The notes under the pieces were generated by a model. It did no database searches and had not been told where the DNA came from. It saw only the letters and a program-made list of their open reading frames with translations. DNA of 64,000 nt from NCBI GenBank assembly GCA_028583405.1, contig CM053253.1:14209112-14273111 (forward strand), read 5' to 3'. Positions within the stretch are counted from its first letter, which is position 1. Every line of letters begins with the position of its first letter. The position numbers and the translations under genes were made by a program. The stretch comes from Pogonophryne albipinna. Its lineage: Eukaryota > Chordata > Actinopteri > Perciformes > Artedidraconidae. Shown here one piece after another: positions 1-15,900 of the stretch.

Positions 1-465
1 GGAAAGCAGACACAAACAACTACGACTAAGAGAAGACTCAACAAGCATAACCCAATCAATTGTTTACTTTTAAGAAACAGACCACGCATAGATGTATCTG
101 TTTATACTTGCCAATGTAGAAAGCCCCTAAATGTTCTCTGGGAAAATGCTGTATAGTTAATACCTTACAATGAGCATGTGAGTGATTTCTGCAAGCAAAA
201 TACATATTACAAGAGAAGATTATAACAGATTGTGAATGAAGACATTCTCATGCTTTAGTTGTACTGCTCAAATACAATTTAACAAACCTTACGAAAGATG
301 AATCAACTTTGTAACTCCACACAGCTTCTGGACTTATCTGGTGTTATCTGGTGTAACACAGGAGAGAAAACCACAAAGATGCCAAGAGTCTGCATGCATG
401 TGTGTGGTCAACACTGTCATCGCTGGCACAGATGATGTGTTCAATGAAAGGCAGGAGAGCAGACA

Positions 466-619
<154 letters not shown>

Positions 620-3052
620 CGTCCTACCTAATGAAACACCACCTGTAGACTGATGACAGAGAAGATTATGGTGCAAGACAAGATGCCTTCACAGGCTTGA
701 TCAACACCAAAGGGAGTAAGGTGACACTGTCTGGGTGTTCGGCCCTCAAACAGCCAGGTGCAGTGCTCTGCATTTCGAGGTCTACATGCTACTTGTAGGA
801 CATGCTTTAAATGTAAAGCTCAACATTTTCAGAAATGCTAGTTTGCTTTCTAGCTAAATTCAGATGAGGAGAGAGACACCAATCCCATTCCTGTCTGATC
901 AATATGAAGCCAGCAGCCTTAGTTTAGCAAGAAAGCTGAAAACAGAGGAAACTAGCTTATCTTTGCATGAAGGTTAAACAAATATAGGTACCAGACCCTA
1001 TGAAGCTCACGGATCAATACATTATTCCAGATTCATTTATTGGAGCATTATGTGTTGGTCAATGTCTTGGATTAGTCCAATACAAAGGCTGTGCTTTCGA
1101 CAAACACAAAGTTCGTTCCTCGTTTTTCTTGTCTATTTTTAGCTAATGTATTTAGTCTTACGGACACAAATACAAACATGTGAAAACATCAATTTGTGGT
1201 TGTGGTCACAGTTTTGGCACAGATATAACAAATGCATTATATATTATTCAGTGAGTTTTAGAGATTATGTTAGGCAGATTTTTTTAGACTGAGGCTGAGC
1301 CAGGTTAGCCGTTTCATGAGTGGTATCAATCTTCTTTTCTAACTTTGCATACAGTTCTTGGAGATTTGCTCCATATTACAGAAAGCATTGCTGTACAGAA
1401 CTAGAGGAGCAGTGGTCAGCTGGTGATTTCACAAGCCTGTCTGTTATCACATTTTGATTATTGCGGCTCCACTCTGTCTGCATTCTTCTATCTGGTTTAG
1501 TGCTGTGGCACAAGAGAATCCAGAAACTTAAACTCAATTATAGACACAACATCACCCACTGACTGTCCATTACTGTTTTTTTTCTAAGAAGCCATTTTCT
1601 AAATCTTTAAATTGCCCCCTTTGTCATCATCTCATGCCATCTAAGTCCGATAACCCAGAGCTTGAAGAGCACAAAGAGAAGGCATTTCCTCCAGAGGACA
1701 AATAATATTGTATTTCCTCTTGCTGATTCCAAATAATGGCCACAGAGTAGGAACTGGAAATGCAGTTTCTTAAACAGTAAATTCCATTGTTTCAGTGGCT
1801 TCCTGTGGGTCTCAGGACATCCCGTCAGTCAACACTTGACTCTCCAGTTACACTTGAGAGCATTTAACTCTACATTATCCAGCAATATAAGGAGGGCCGA
1901 CTGAGAGAGGTGGAAATCTGGAGGGATGCAACAGACAGAACTAATCCAATACTCCTGCTCTCAGTGATGGCTTTCACTCGGCTCTCTCTTGGTGTGATAG
2001 AGAAGCTGCAATCTCAAGCTATTACACAGCCATTATCCAGGCTGAGAGGTCATGACAGCTGATACAGCAGACGTGATGATAATGATATTAAACATGAGAC
2101 ACACTTGTTTTGTTCTCATGTCAATTAAAACACATTCACACACTCTCTCTTCCCCTCTCACACACAGATAAGGAAGCAGTATGTTGAGCTACTTTTTACA
2201 ACTTGAAGCAGCCACTGTCTTATTTCGGCCTTCCATGAGCCCTGCAATCAGAAAAGCAAGGGTGGAGAGGAAAAAACAACAATCACAGAGAGGTCCGCCG
2301 TAAAGCTCTGGACCGGTCCTTTGACTTCTCCTTCTATAATTACCTCCATAAGCAGCCACACCCAGATGCTTTCATGTTATTCCCAGTCTAAAGCTGTGTT
2401 CAGACCATCATTTTCAGCAAAACGTTTTTTTTGTATACGTTTGAATTCCTGACTTTAACTCCAAAGTGTAACACAGATTTTTAGGTTGGTTAATGTCTTT
2501 ATCTGGTTACTCTATTTATTTATGTTTTGGGGATTTTGGTTCACCTATTCTATCTTTTAAGTGAGATTATAGTTTCCTGGTGATATATCTGAAAAGACAG
2601 ACTGCTTTGAAAAGTGATATAGGCCAGTATGCATTCAAGTGCCTATAGTCCCCCAAAAATAAACTGAATACATTTGGGTTTTGAATCGTGAGTTGGGCAG
2701 AACTAAAGAATTCAACTTATTATATATATTTTTAATATTTTCTAATGTTCTCAAAAAGTATCAATTAACTGGTCAAATCATAAACACATGAATCAATAAC
2801 AGCAAATAATATTAGTTGCTGCCCAAGACAAAAATATTATACAGGTATTTTAACAAAAACAAATAATTGCTTCAGGTTCAAAGTCAAAGTAAAAAAGCCC
2901 TTCTGGTTTTTACTGTTGGACATATAGAAACGTATTGATGGTTTGTGAGGAGGCAGCCGGGCCAGTTCTGACCCAGTTATACACTGCTGTGCTGCTGAGT
3001 CAGAGTCAGCAGTGCATGATGGGAAAACTGGTATGAAGGAAGAGTCATAGAG

Positions 3053-3196
<144 letters not shown>

Positions 3197-6100
3197 AGGA
3201 GAGCAGAGGCGGTATGTTCCGCTCCAGTACGCTGCATCTGTTCATTGCTAAATATAACCAGAGGAACCCAGACCTACTGCTCCCTCTGCTTTGAGTTAAT
3301 AGCCGAGTAGGCCAAAGGATGGAGGGGGGAAAAGGAGGAAGGGAAAAGGATGGTGCACTTGTAAAGACTAAAAGAACAAGTGTAAGCTTGAGGGGAGTGG
3401 GTTGGGAGGAGGGTTAATCTTGAATGATGTGGGCTCCTGATAAACACAGATACTGCTTGTAAATTCTGCTCCCAAAAATATTTAAACACAGACTAAACAT
3501 GGGAACTATTCCTGTGAATACTACCAAAGTCAACTAACTCCAGATGGCAGGATCTCTATATTTTGTCCCCTGGATTTATCTTTAAACTAAAGGAAAACAC
3601 TCATTTGTGCGATGTTTTTATAATGCACAAAAGGCGGCTATTTTAATGTGTCCATTGTATATTTCGCTCCCGTGGGCAACGCGTGTAAAAACACTGAACC
3701 ATCCCTGTCTCTGATGGAAAGCATCAAGCTTCGGCCGGTATGTGAGCACGCCATCAGTTCTAACTGCCTCTGTTAAATGTCATTGCCTGCCTGGCCGTCA
3801 CACACAAAGGGTCCCTCTGTGATTAAAGTCCCCCCTTTCACAGGAGCCAATGACCACGGGCAATGAGTCGGAGATGAGATACATGTCCTCGTCCTCTCTC
3901 CCTCACAGACTGGAGCGCATCACACCACAGGGACAAGTGTGTCATCAGCAGCCCGCTAATATGATGAAACTCAACGATAAAACACAAGACGAGAAATTAC
4001 CACATTATGCTTGAATTATAGCCTGTATACATCAGCATGAAGGCGTAGAAAAGGTGTTGCGCAGCGAGTGTAATAACCATTAATTTCTACCTTGAGGGTT
4101 GTAATTGAATGGCCTTATTTTTCAGTTGGTGTGGCACACAAAGGAACCAGTTGTGTTGACTTGAAGGAAACTAAAAGACAGGACATCCAGTGACCTATAT
4201 ATCTGACTTCTCTGCTGTGATAATTGTACAAAAAAAATGAACATAATATGAAAGACCTACTTTTACAAAAATAGCCGTTCCAACCAAGGGGCTATCCATC
4301 AGATACGCAAGGCTAAGTGTAGGGATATATCTGACGGACAAGAGGCCCCACAGGGAGGTTCATTAAATGAATCTATAATGTGAATGTCCTCAGTTAGTCA
4401 CCCATTGGTTGCTGCTACCAGAATCTTGTGCTGAAAGGAAGCACTATTTCAGAAGTGCCGGCTAGGCATGTTTGTTCAAGGATTTAGCTATTATGCTAAA
4501 AAAGCGAGGGAACATTACAGCTTTTGAAGTAGAGTTCAACAAACCTGCAATCAAACAGATTAGGTGGGGGGTGGGTATATGCAAGAGGGATTCCCTAACA
4601 GCGAGGCACACGTCTAAGTCTCTATCAAAAGTTTCTGAGAGCAGAGATAACACACAGCAGACTGACAGCTGGGGATCAACAGCTGAGTTAAGATTAAAGC
4701 GCGCCTTGGTTCTCAGCAGCCGGCTGTGTTATTAAGATGATGCAAACCTTGATAGGTGCAGTCCTGCCTCTTCAAAACTCATCATCATCAACAACTTTTA
4801 GCGGCACATCACATACACAAGGATCCAAACGAGGATCCATAAAAGTGAAGGGTTAATTAAGGAAAATATTAGGTTTCAAGAAAAAAAAAAGAAGCAATAT
4901 TTATCAAATAGTAAAGAATACCCTATCAAACAGTATGTGAACAGCAACAAGTAAAGGTCATTTGTGACTTCTCAAACTCAGGGTGCCAAACACTGCCTCA
5001 ATGTTGCTTTAGTTTTTGCAACGGGATTGATTTGTTGGGTACATTTACCAAGAATCCCCCAGATTGACAATAAAACAGATGGTCCCTTTTTTGGAGTATA
5101 CATAATTATGCAAAAATGGAAGGACTGCAAGCTAAAAATCACAATGATTTATCTGTATATCAGCTAGGCATTAAAACTAAGATTAACAACAAAGATTAAA
5201 ATGTGAGAAGATTGTTACATTTTCTCAAAAAAATGTAAGACATTTGAAGTGACACAAACCATGTTGAGTGTCTAAGATCACCTCATTGTGCTCAGTGAAG
5301 AGAAGCTCGAGCATTCAGTCAAACTGCTTCAAATGAAATGTAAATATGTGGCTGTATGTGTTGTTAGGTTGCAGTCACACACTGTACATCCTTCATAAAC
5401 TGTTCTCTGTGAAACCATCAAATATCTGACCTTCAGACTGAAAGGTCTCCTTTACAGCTGAATAGCACTGAACACAGAGATGATTGTGAGACATTTGAGA
5501 AGAAGTGTAAGGAGATAATGGAGGGTTATGGAGACAGAGTGAGTGAAACAGCTTGAAATAAACTGGATGCGAGACCTTTAAAATAAATGGAGAGATGGAG
5601 CTTCATTACGCTGTTTGGACAAGTGATCAGACAATAGTTCAGCGTGACTGTTATTGTTTTCTGCTACATCAGCCAGTTTATTATGTTAATTGATTATTTG
5701 TCTCAGGTATTTTCTGATTTAAGCTTCTCAAAAGTAAGGATATACTGCATTTCTCTGTCATACTTTAAAGTACACTCAATATCTTTGGATTTTGGATTAA
5801 TGCTCAAATACAACAAGCTACAGGTGTAAAAGTTGGTCTTAATTTTAAAAAACGTCTAAAAAAAGGATGATTTTGGCTCTGTTCAATATTTCACAATTTT
5901 TTTACGGATACATTTAGGCCTTTATCAAGAAAACAATTGTTGGATAGAAATGTTTAATAAAAATCATTATAAGCACCAGATGTAATGTAAGGTGGGGAGA
6001 GAGAAAAGAGAATAGTCTGAGGACGGCACAGAAATATCTGGAGAATTTTAATCAAAGCTTTAAAGCCCACACTATTATCTCCCTACCTCCATCTTAAAAT

Positions 6101-8574
6101 CGTTTCTGACATAATCCTGTGGCACAAACTGTACCTTTAAGACTTAGAAAACAGATACATCTTAAGGGACAAAATAACAATAAAATAAAATAAATTCTGG
6201 ATCACAAATTATTACATAATCACACTTAACATCAATACGTTAGTATCATTAAAATAAGATTGAACACTGCTTCCCACTCAATGCAATTCTGCCTCTGCAG
6301 GGTTTCATTGTGGTTTTAATGAGGCAGTGATTCATTGTGTTTAATATGAACTAATGTTTCAAATCCCTGTCCTCTTAGATCTCTGTTAATGAGAGCCTGT
6401 TGTCACCCAAAGCTGGCAACCACGTATCAGGAAGGAGAACAAAACACAAACAGATTTGAAAGAGATTTGATACAAGATCAAAAGTCAACAGGTCCCATTC
6501 AAGTTATTAAATGGATTCAATATCTAATTTAGTGTTTCCTCTTCGTAGCTCTTCTACAGTCAAGGTTATTGTCATATAAATGGTAAAAACCCGATGAGTA
6601 ATTCATTCCTTCCCACGTCCTTCACGCTCATGACAAAGAGATGCACCAGAGCTGAGGACAATAGGACTGGACAATTTCCAACGTTTACCCAGACACATTC
6701 AAGCCAGTGATGTGTTCAAGGCCTAAGAAAAGGAAGGATGTGTATTCATTGAGGCTAAACATAGTAAGGACCTTGTGTCTTTTTAAAAACTTTTCCTGGT
6801 AAAAAAAAAAGTGTAAACCAGGAGGGTATAATCCACGCGTTGAATGGTTTCTTCTTATATGTAAAAGAAACATACTGATAATATTTCGGAGCTTACCCTT
6901 AGTTTATTTATTGATAATCAGAAAATTGAAGCTGTTAAAATATTGATAAATAATAATAATAATCGAACTAGGATGAGCAGAGTCCAACAGCTCAAACACA
7001 ATGCAGAAACTCCTCAAAATTCCTCAATACAGATATTCAAATACAATCTCTTTCCTTCTCTCATAGACAACTAAGCAGTAAATCCTCTGCATGGCCACAC
7101 AGAGGTAAGTGAGAACATTTTCTTATTGTTATTTCAGTTTTAATGCAGTACACAAATTGACAATTGAGAACATGCACACAGGAATAGACCTTGGAAACTT
7201 TCATTAAAACGGAAAACTAGTTTGAAGGATTAAGCATTGAGGTTTCAAACAAGCATGCCCCGAGCCTCTGACACTAAATACGCGTGAGTTGGCTGCCAAC
7301 TAACACTACGCTGGTGAGGTAAGGCAACACACATCAAACACAATCAGTTTCCAAACACAGTTACCTTGAACACGCCAATATGGAGTGTTTTCAGAGCGGT
7401 CACTGGCTGCAAATGTATCAGCAGAGTATGAAGACATCAAGATGTAAGGAGGACTAAATGATCAACGTATACGGAAATAATTATTCCAATCTTTCTTTGT
7501 CTATCACTATCATCATAACATTTGCTTTAGCTTTTCTCAGGGTGTTAACTTGTCTCCCCCTAAACAAATGACTGAAGTGAAAGACAAATTATAGTCCTGT
7601 CCTCTATCCACCCTGCCTGACCTAATCAGCACAAAGTATTCCTCTTCTAAGTGCACACCTCACCCCTCAGCGCAGCCAGATGCTGCCAACTTCTGACAAA
7701 CAGCTGCAGCCCAAGGTTACTCCCTCCCTCGGACAGACAGAAGCTCACAAACAGTCCCAGAACAAACCCGCACTGTGTTCGACTCACCATGTATATCTCT
7801 AGAAACAGATATTTACCTTGTATCCTCTTGCCTGTTTTAAAAATACACATCTGTCTCTGCTCTTCATTTTGAAAACAGTTATCATAAGACATTTCAGTCA
7901 GATAATCGCATCAGCTACCACATATAACCTCACACTGGAGCTCTATATCGAGAACAAAGACAAACATTAAAGATTAAAACACTGTTTTCCTGCGCAGAGC
8001 TTGATGAGTTTTGAGTTACTTTCAGTTCACGTTTACAAAAGCAGCTCAGAACAAGATAAGACGGAGAGCGAGTTAAGTTACATGTTCAAAGTAAATGTAG
8101 CAGACACCAACAGCTCAAGAAAGATGTTTCCATCATTATGCTCCTTTGCAGAGTCTAAATTTAATCTGGAAGTACAGTGGTTCAGAGCCACAGCTGGAAG
8201 AAAAACAGCAAGTGATTTGATAGGAGGAGACATGTGTCAGATTGTGGTAGGTTTGTATGTGAAAGCAGGCCAAAAGACTGAAAGAAAATATTGTTTTTAG
8301 GAAGCATCATGTGATTTGTTTAGGTTTGGTCCTGACCAGACAGTCAGACATGTACAGCTCAGACACTGTGCAGATAGAGGAGAAGAAACTATAATGTATT
8401 TACAGTATAAGGCTTCAAAACTAGCCGGAGAATAGGATTGTGATTATTTCTGACATGATCAGTCTACTCCAATGGATAGGTCAATCAGCTGCAGATTCAC
8501 TGCTTTTATCCTTTTTTGTTTATGTAAAACGAATATCTGGTCAGGCAAAAAAAAAACACTTAGCTAACAACTTT

Positions 8575-8870
8575 TATTTCCAGCCATTGTTCTAATATTT
8601 CCACAGCTATTGAATAGCATGACATTCGGTACAGCCAAGGTGCCAAGAGGATGAAGCCTGATATGACTTTGATGATCCCTGACCTTACCTCTCCAGCGAC
8701 CATGAGGTTCCTTTTTACCGCCCTTAGCAAATATCTGAACAAGTACCAGATGGATTACCATAACATTTGGTACAGACACATCCCCCTCAGGATGAGTAGC
8801 CATCCAGGTCAACGCAATCTCACTCTGACCTGATACTTTGACCAAATACTTAAATAATGTCATGTCATCA
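8575..8870. repeat. Teleost interspersed repeat with two related subunits
   Basis: Two degenerate related segments occur in a row: 'acattcggtacag...gaggatgaagcc' near 8620 and 'acatttggtacagac...caggatgagtagcc' near 8763. They are followed by 'actttgaccaaatact', a combination I recognise from abundant fish interspersed repeats. I cannot assign the family, and the borders are approximate. Confidence 0.5.
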
Positions 8871-10969
8871 GCTTTAGCTAAACATGCTAATGAGCTTGTG
8901 CTACAATGCTTCTTCTATAAACTAAGATGGTAAGAGCGGCTAACACTGATGTAGGCTCATGTCGTGATTAAACTGAACCTACTCTGCCTGAGTCAATCTC
9001 AAAAGCAGGCAACTGAATTTATGGGTTAGTTTAAAATGAATTCACTGAAATCAGAAACATCAACTGTATTAAAATGAGGTGTTATGGGTTTGACCTATGG
9101 TATTATACAGCTCATTATAACAATTCTGCTCTGTGATACAGTGTACTTACAGTAGAATTAAAATCAAAGTATTTTAGAGATGGACTAAGCCCTTTATTTA
9201 CGAATATTTGTCAGATATTTTAGGGTGACGCAAGCAATTTGACAGTTTCTTTTGAAGATTTTATTTTATTGTATAGCTTGTATATATGCCACAGAACAGA
9301 GTTTACTAAAACTGTCACAGTACTGAGGGATGTTGAGGATTGATCTGTGCCATTCAATAGAGAAATGTCTTATGGGTATTATGCAGATGAGTTCCAGATG
9401 CACACACAGCTGTTTACATGCAACACATCAATCAGACTGTGTGAAGCTGCTAAACACATGAGCTACAGTATGTGGAGGAGTTGCTATGTCTTATATAAGC
9501 TTTGTTAACTATATTACAGCAGTAGCTAGAATGTATATGCAGCTTTAAGAAGCTACAGGGCCATAAACACGATAATAAAAAGGCTTTCTTCACAACAAAT
9601 GATCAGCTCAAATTGTTGCGGTCTGTCTGCTACTGTGACTAACTAACCATGACACCAGAACAGTCTTCAAGCTTCTTGACAGTAATGAGAATATCAGATG
9701 AGGGAAGCAGTTCCTGCAAAGCTGCTTTGATTTAGATAGGACGTCCTTCCACCTGCCAAAAGAAGCAGATATACGATGGGGAATGCACAACATATTGTGT
9801 GTCCCAGTGTCCACACTATGTGAACACACTGACACAGAGACTTCATGAAGGTGTTTGAACCTCCTCCACCTGTTTGGAGTCGTCAGTCCTTTGGCATGAT
9901 TGAACTTTTTCACCTTTTTCCAGGGTGAGAACTCTGGGAACAAGATCATGGGAACTCTAGTTGGGTTCCTCTTAACCTCTGAGATCAAAGTTGGTTCTGC
10001 TTACTGACATCAGCTCCTGTTTATGTGGTCGGGTTTGGGTTAAGTGGAACCACTCTGTCAAGTTTAAATCTCTGTTATTCTCAACTGAACTGAGCACAGA
10101 TAAAGTGATGAAACTATTCGACAAAATGATGATTCATTATTTCATTGTTATATTAAAAACTTCTCCAATCTGTCAATTAAAGCATGCCCTGTCATGTAAA
10201 AAAAATGATGAATACAAGTGTCTCTCATAACATCTTAAACATCACTAACAGCTAGCGACAAGGGTAGGTTCCTTCTATGCAATTTCAAAATAAAAGCATC
10301 CCTGAATATAACCCATCCAACAATACATTTCTTGACTTTAACCATTAGCACTGAATCATTATCATTATTAGGTTTCTTATTTACTCTCACACACACTTAC
10401 CTGAAACAATGTAAATAGTAGGTTTTGTATATTTCATTAATTCAACATTTTTAAACAATTAAAACAACACAAATTTGATTTTAACTTCTAAACTAAACTA
10501 GAACAAGCCACAACAGGCCCTACTCAGTCCTTTTCACCAACCTACATCAGAATACATGACCCTACCACTAGAGGGCTCTATGCATGACGTTACATCTGTA
10601 TTGTCAACAGCTTCATCTGACACATTTCTGCAATATAACAACCATCCCCAGCTGTCTGTTTCTCTCTTCTAAACCAATCCCCTGATAGTGTGATCCCACA
10701 TGAAGCCATTTAATGAAGGTTTGGACATTTGCTGTGGTAAACACTACAGCATGAGGGGCGTCCCGCTTTGCCAGGAAACTTCCTCCGCTGCACAGGAAGT
10801 GATCCATTTAAAAAAATTCAGAGGAAACAATGGTGGTAAACATATGAAAAGTCCACCAGAATAATTTACAGAGCTACAGTTACCATATTTCACCTTTAGA
10901 CTTTAGAATAGAAAATGTTTTGTCAACACAGTAGAGTCCAAATGATGAGTTGAATAACTTGAAGCTATT

Positions 10970-11262
10970 TAAATAATTGATTATTGGTTTATTTTTCAAG
11001 AAAACATAACATTCTGAGTTTCCTCTTTTTATAATGTAAGGATTATCGGCTTTTCTTTGTGTAATAGCACAGTAAACTGAATAAATGCGTGTTTTGGACT
11101 GTAGGTCACATATTCATCAAGCCTAAAGATGCAAATTGAATGCAGGGGACAACTTTTTTTCACAATTGTTTTACTTTTAAAAGACCCAATGGTCAATCCT
11201 AAAACGTTTCTGCTGGTTAATAAGTACTGAAAATAATCATTAGAGCGGCCCTATACCACCAT
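10970..11262 (-). repeat. Old interspersed repeat (attaatcga family), minus orientation
   Basis: The right end reads, on the minus strand, 'agggccgctctaatgatt', and the interior carries a 'gtaaactgaat...ttttggactgtaggtc' block. Both are hallmarks of a widespread vertebrate/teleost repeat with 'gattaatcga'-like ends. Related blocks occur at 12688, 16395 and 18040. Borders are approximate. Confidence 0.5.
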
Positions 11263-12687
11263 GTCATAAAATCATATTTCATGCTTATGATTCATAGATT
11301 AAATAAATTCAATCATTTGAGTTACTCTTTTCCTCTCCAACTGCAACAACTTCTCCACTATCCAGGACTGTAAGCTGCAAGTTTTTAAACTAGTCTGGAC
11401 TTTGTTAAATTAAGTTAACACGATAGCCGAGCTCTTTGAGGATATTCCAGTAAAACTATTTCACATGGAAACATTTGGGAAAAAGACCTCCCCTCTCCAT
11501 CTTCCTCCTCACTGTTAAGTTAAATAAAGTGTAACCAATTAGGAGTTCAATAAAAGAAACAGAAGGAGGACTGTGCAAGTCTGAGCAAGTTACATTCTCA
11601 GCACATTAAACCAGCAACACTGTAACTCATTAAACATAACAAGCCTGACAATCCTACTGGTGCGTTCATAGCTGCAGTGTAAGTACAACAGGAGCATAGC
11701 TTAAGCTGGAGTTACTCAAACCAAATATAGCTTTTCTGTATCACTTATATTAGCTTAAAACATATATATTTTACGAATACATACAGCCAATAGCTTTCAG
11801 ATTTCAGATGTGAATATTAGTGTCAGGATATCAGGCTAGAGTGCATAAAGAGTTGTATACACGGTTAAACCGAGCAGGGTCGGGTCAGCCCTATCAAGAG
11901 CTTATGAGCAACCTGAATCTCTGGAGATTGACGTACGCGGAGGAAGGGAGGGATAGAGAGATCAGCAGGATGAGAAATCCTCTAAGGATCATCTGCGAAC
12001 CTTTCACCTCGGCTCAACAACACACCAAGGTTTATAGAAATGATAAAGTCAGTTTGTGAAATCCAGCATGATGACAGAGGACTGTTGAGAAAATTAGAAC
12101 GCTTCTCACACCCTGCTATTTGCTTCCCCAGGAAGGTGTAATTACTATTCCTAACAATCACAACAAGACCAAAGCACTAGACTAAAAGTGGATCTATGAT
12201 TCATGTATATAAAACGAAGCCTGTAATGGTGCGTAATCCCTTCCAGATGTGTGAATCTAGGAGGAACACAGCTTAAATGTCAATTTATCCCCACTATATG
12301 AGACTATCTTGCAGTGGCGTGTGCGTGTGCATGTGCGTGTCTGTGAGTGTGCGTGTGTGTGTGACTGACTTAGTAGGACTGTGTTTAGGTCACTGCACAT
12401 GCATATTAGTGTAACGGAGAGCGTATGACACACAGAGAGAATCCAATGGCTCTTAAAGCTGCATCACTATACTTTCTGGATCACCTGATTCAGTCCTACT
12501 CTCGCTGAGTGGAGACGACAGACTGGGGAAAAAAGAATTTCATACACACGTTGTCCGTACATATGACAATATAACTGCATATTTTTAGACAATTTATCCT
12601 GGAAGGCATTGTTATCGTTTCCCTTGGTTGTTAACACTGTATGGTGTTAGAAATAAGTAAATATATCTAGAGAGAGAAGTTCAATTT

Positions 12688-12960
12688 AGAGCTGCAAGCA
12701 AACATTTGAGGATTTATTGATTAGTCGATCAAGAGACACTATTGCAACTTCTTCTGATAAAAAACTCATTAGAATAGCTTTTTTGTACAAGTATTGCAGA
12801 ATACGGTTTTCAGTCAAATATTTTTTTCTTCTTTGTTTATATATTCTTCTTCTTGATTAAACCTGACCCACGCCTGTCCCTTAGTTTGGGGGGTCATGCA
12901 TATACTTTGGAATGATTGATAATTATATCGATAATTATTGATAATCATTTTGATCATTGT
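12688..12960 (+). repeat. Old interspersed repeat (attaatcga family)
   Basis: Starts with 'gagctgcaagcaaacatttg' followed by 'ttgattagtcgatcaag', the plus-orientation start of the same diverged family seen at 10970-11262. The right border is uncertain. Confidence 0.4.
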
Positions 12961-15900
12961 ATTCTTCTGTTTGTTTGTTTTATTAAGCTGGTTGTGCTAC
13001 CTGAGAGCTGAGAAGTGTTAAATAAAACAAAACATTAACTGGAGGGCATATTAGAAAGATCTTTCCTTTTCCTTTTTGTACTTTAGCAACTTCTATCTGT
13101 CACAGTTCTTTAAACACAACAAAGCAATAAAAAGCCAAACACAGATGAGACTGCCTGAGCAGGTCTCATAACGGCAGCTCTTATTGTCCATGAATTCGAC
13201 GTTCATTATGCTTAACAATCAGATCTGGAATATTGTGTTTTTAAGAGGTCTATCTTTGATCATGCACCTTCTCTAACTTTTCATGGTATCCATCCAAGTA
13301 TGACTGTTAGAGGTGAAACACGATGCAGGCAAGCTACACAAAAGAAATTCTCTGAAATGTAGAAACCCTGAGGGCTCTCCATGCTTTCACTCATAATGTA
13401 ACTGGCATGCAGTGAATGACCTCACCTTCTGATGGACCGACTGCACAGGCATCGATATACTCTCCTTTATCGACTGAACCAGTCCTTTACAGCTGGGGAT
13501 ATTAAACACATTTTTTCTTCACATACTGTATGATGTAAAATAGGCAATCAAAGCAAAAATGTGACACTAACTTAAACACAAATAAATGGTGTTTGTTTAT
13601 GTGCGAGCGAGTGAGTTTTGTCTTTGATTCTGTGTTAGTCTCAAAAGAGTAAAGAGCATAAAACGTTGTTACATACAGTTAACTGAGTGGAGTGATTATT
13701 AACAATGAATGCCTCTGCCTGCTGGAGATCTGTGTCCACAGCAGTCATTTTCCCTTGTATCCCGTCTGGTCGGCGCTCCATTCCAACCTCATTCTTACAA
13801 CACCTGAGGCAAAGCCTCTGAATCACAGCCGTTTTTTCAAGCTTAAATGACACAGTTTGGTAGTGTGTGTGTTACTTCTCCTTCGCTAGTATGCTGCCAT
13901 TGTTAGCACCACTTGCAATTCAATCCATTAAGAATAAAAGTGGATTTAAATAAATAATGAATGCAACAAAGGCAAACAGCACTATTTAAACAGTTCCTTT
14001 GAAGACATCCACACCAGAGTTTATCACAATGATAATCTCCCTTCTGTGTAACTGTTTGTGCCATACAAGATTGACATTTCTAAAAAGATAATAACAAAAC
14101 AAAGAGCAAAACAAAGAGCTTATACTTTTGACGGCAAACAAAACAACGACACAGCTCATAAATGGATGTTGGACGTGGAAGGAAAAGGAGAAAGCATAGC
14201 GTTCAGAGACAAGGAGGGGAGAGAGCTGCAGCATTCATGTCACAAACCGTTGACAAGCCTTTCAGGGATATACTTATGCAGTCGACTGCACTAAATCAAG
14301 ACTGACAAAGTCTCACTACTTACTTACTCCCTTAAAATATAAGGGACTTGCATCCGGGACAAGCACATTACAGAAGAGATCTGTGTCGACAAAGCTGTCA
14401 CATCCTCTGGATGTGTGTAAGCCTTCTTAACCGTGCACCGAGACACAATGTCAGTGACACAACTTAGTGCAATCTTTACATAACAGAGTCAGTTGCTAGA
14501 GATTTGTATATTTATTTATTTTCAGAGTCGGGTTATTCACTTTCACCACATCTGGACACATGAAAGAGAAACAGTTGATGCTACTAAGCCCTTCTCCTTA
14601 TCTGTAATTATGGAAAAAAACAATAAGTGTGTATAAAACCTCTGTTTTAATGTGCACTTTCAATTTTTTGAAACAAAAAATATGACAAATACGTTTTTGC
14701 ACTTGCCTTAAGTGGAAAGGTTGGTATGTCGATTAAAATAAAGTGCTACAATGTGCTATGGAAGACACTTAATAAATAAATCATGATGTACATGAAGCAT
14801 GTGACTTAAACTTCACTCAAACTCCACCGAAGAGTCTTAAAATAGCAGCGGATGGAAACATCAGATCTGTGCGCACCGTTCTTCACACAAACACATGAAT
14901 CAATAATAAATGCTGTATTTCCAGCGCTTTATAACAACTGTTCATCTTTATGTGCTCAACTTCTAATATGTGCTTAACTGTGGAGGATGGTTTCTATTTA
15001 ATTTAAGAAAGAGTGTAGAATTCATACTTTGGTTTGACTCTCACTGTCTTTCCTTGCCTACAGGATAACCAAATTGTGATGCAATAACTTGGGCCATATG
15101 TAGGGTCAGCTTAGTGACCCTGGAGTTGCTCTCTGAGTTTTGCTCAAGGATACTTTAGCAGAACAAATGCTTAGTATGCTGAAGGTTTAAATGTTTAAAC
15201 ATATGGACTAGATAATCACTATACCACCATGCCGCCCAGTCATGATCAGGGTGACGAGTGAAAGCAAGAAGTGACCTGAGAGTAGGCGTGAAACAGGAAC
15301 TAAAGGAGAGTTTGAAGTATAAAGTCTAGATGTTTTATCCTGGTGAACTCCTGGCCCCACCTCTCAGGAATGCCTGGCATCCAGCAGGCGGCCCTGATCC
15401 TCTCTGGCTTGGTTCAAGTGGAGGCGAGACCTGAGGCGACCAGAGGCCATTTGTCCTGGAGTTCAGAGAGACAGCCGGCCAAACCCACCCATGATCAGAG
15501 CGCCGTAAACCCCCGGACTGTTTAGGTGCTGGAGGGGTTTTAGGGTTACTTTTAAGGGTCAAGAACTCAAATGGCCAGAAGAATGTCCAAGTTGTCAAAC
15601 ACATTGTTGTTCACAGCTGTGTTTGACTTATTTTGGTTTCAAATGCATATACTATAATTTGCTCAAGAAACAAATGTCATATGTCAATAACCTTATTTTA
15701 CCTAATGCACAACCTTTGCACCTTAGCAGGGACACCGCTGTTATCAGATGATCATTCAAATACAGCTAAAAGACAAAACGTTTCACCTTTGAGCTAGATT
15801 CGACTGAAGATAACATAAAAAAAGCTACACTGGTGGGTCAAAGTCTTGATCTGTGAGTAAGTACTCGCGCTTTGTACTTTAACCTTAAAAAATGCCATAA

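Noticed and set aside
15335..15604. GC-richer stretch with open frames on both strands in magi1 intron 1, considered as an alternative exon
   Set aside because: No family resemblance, and neither frame has convincing splice borders. Conservation data would be needed to revive it.
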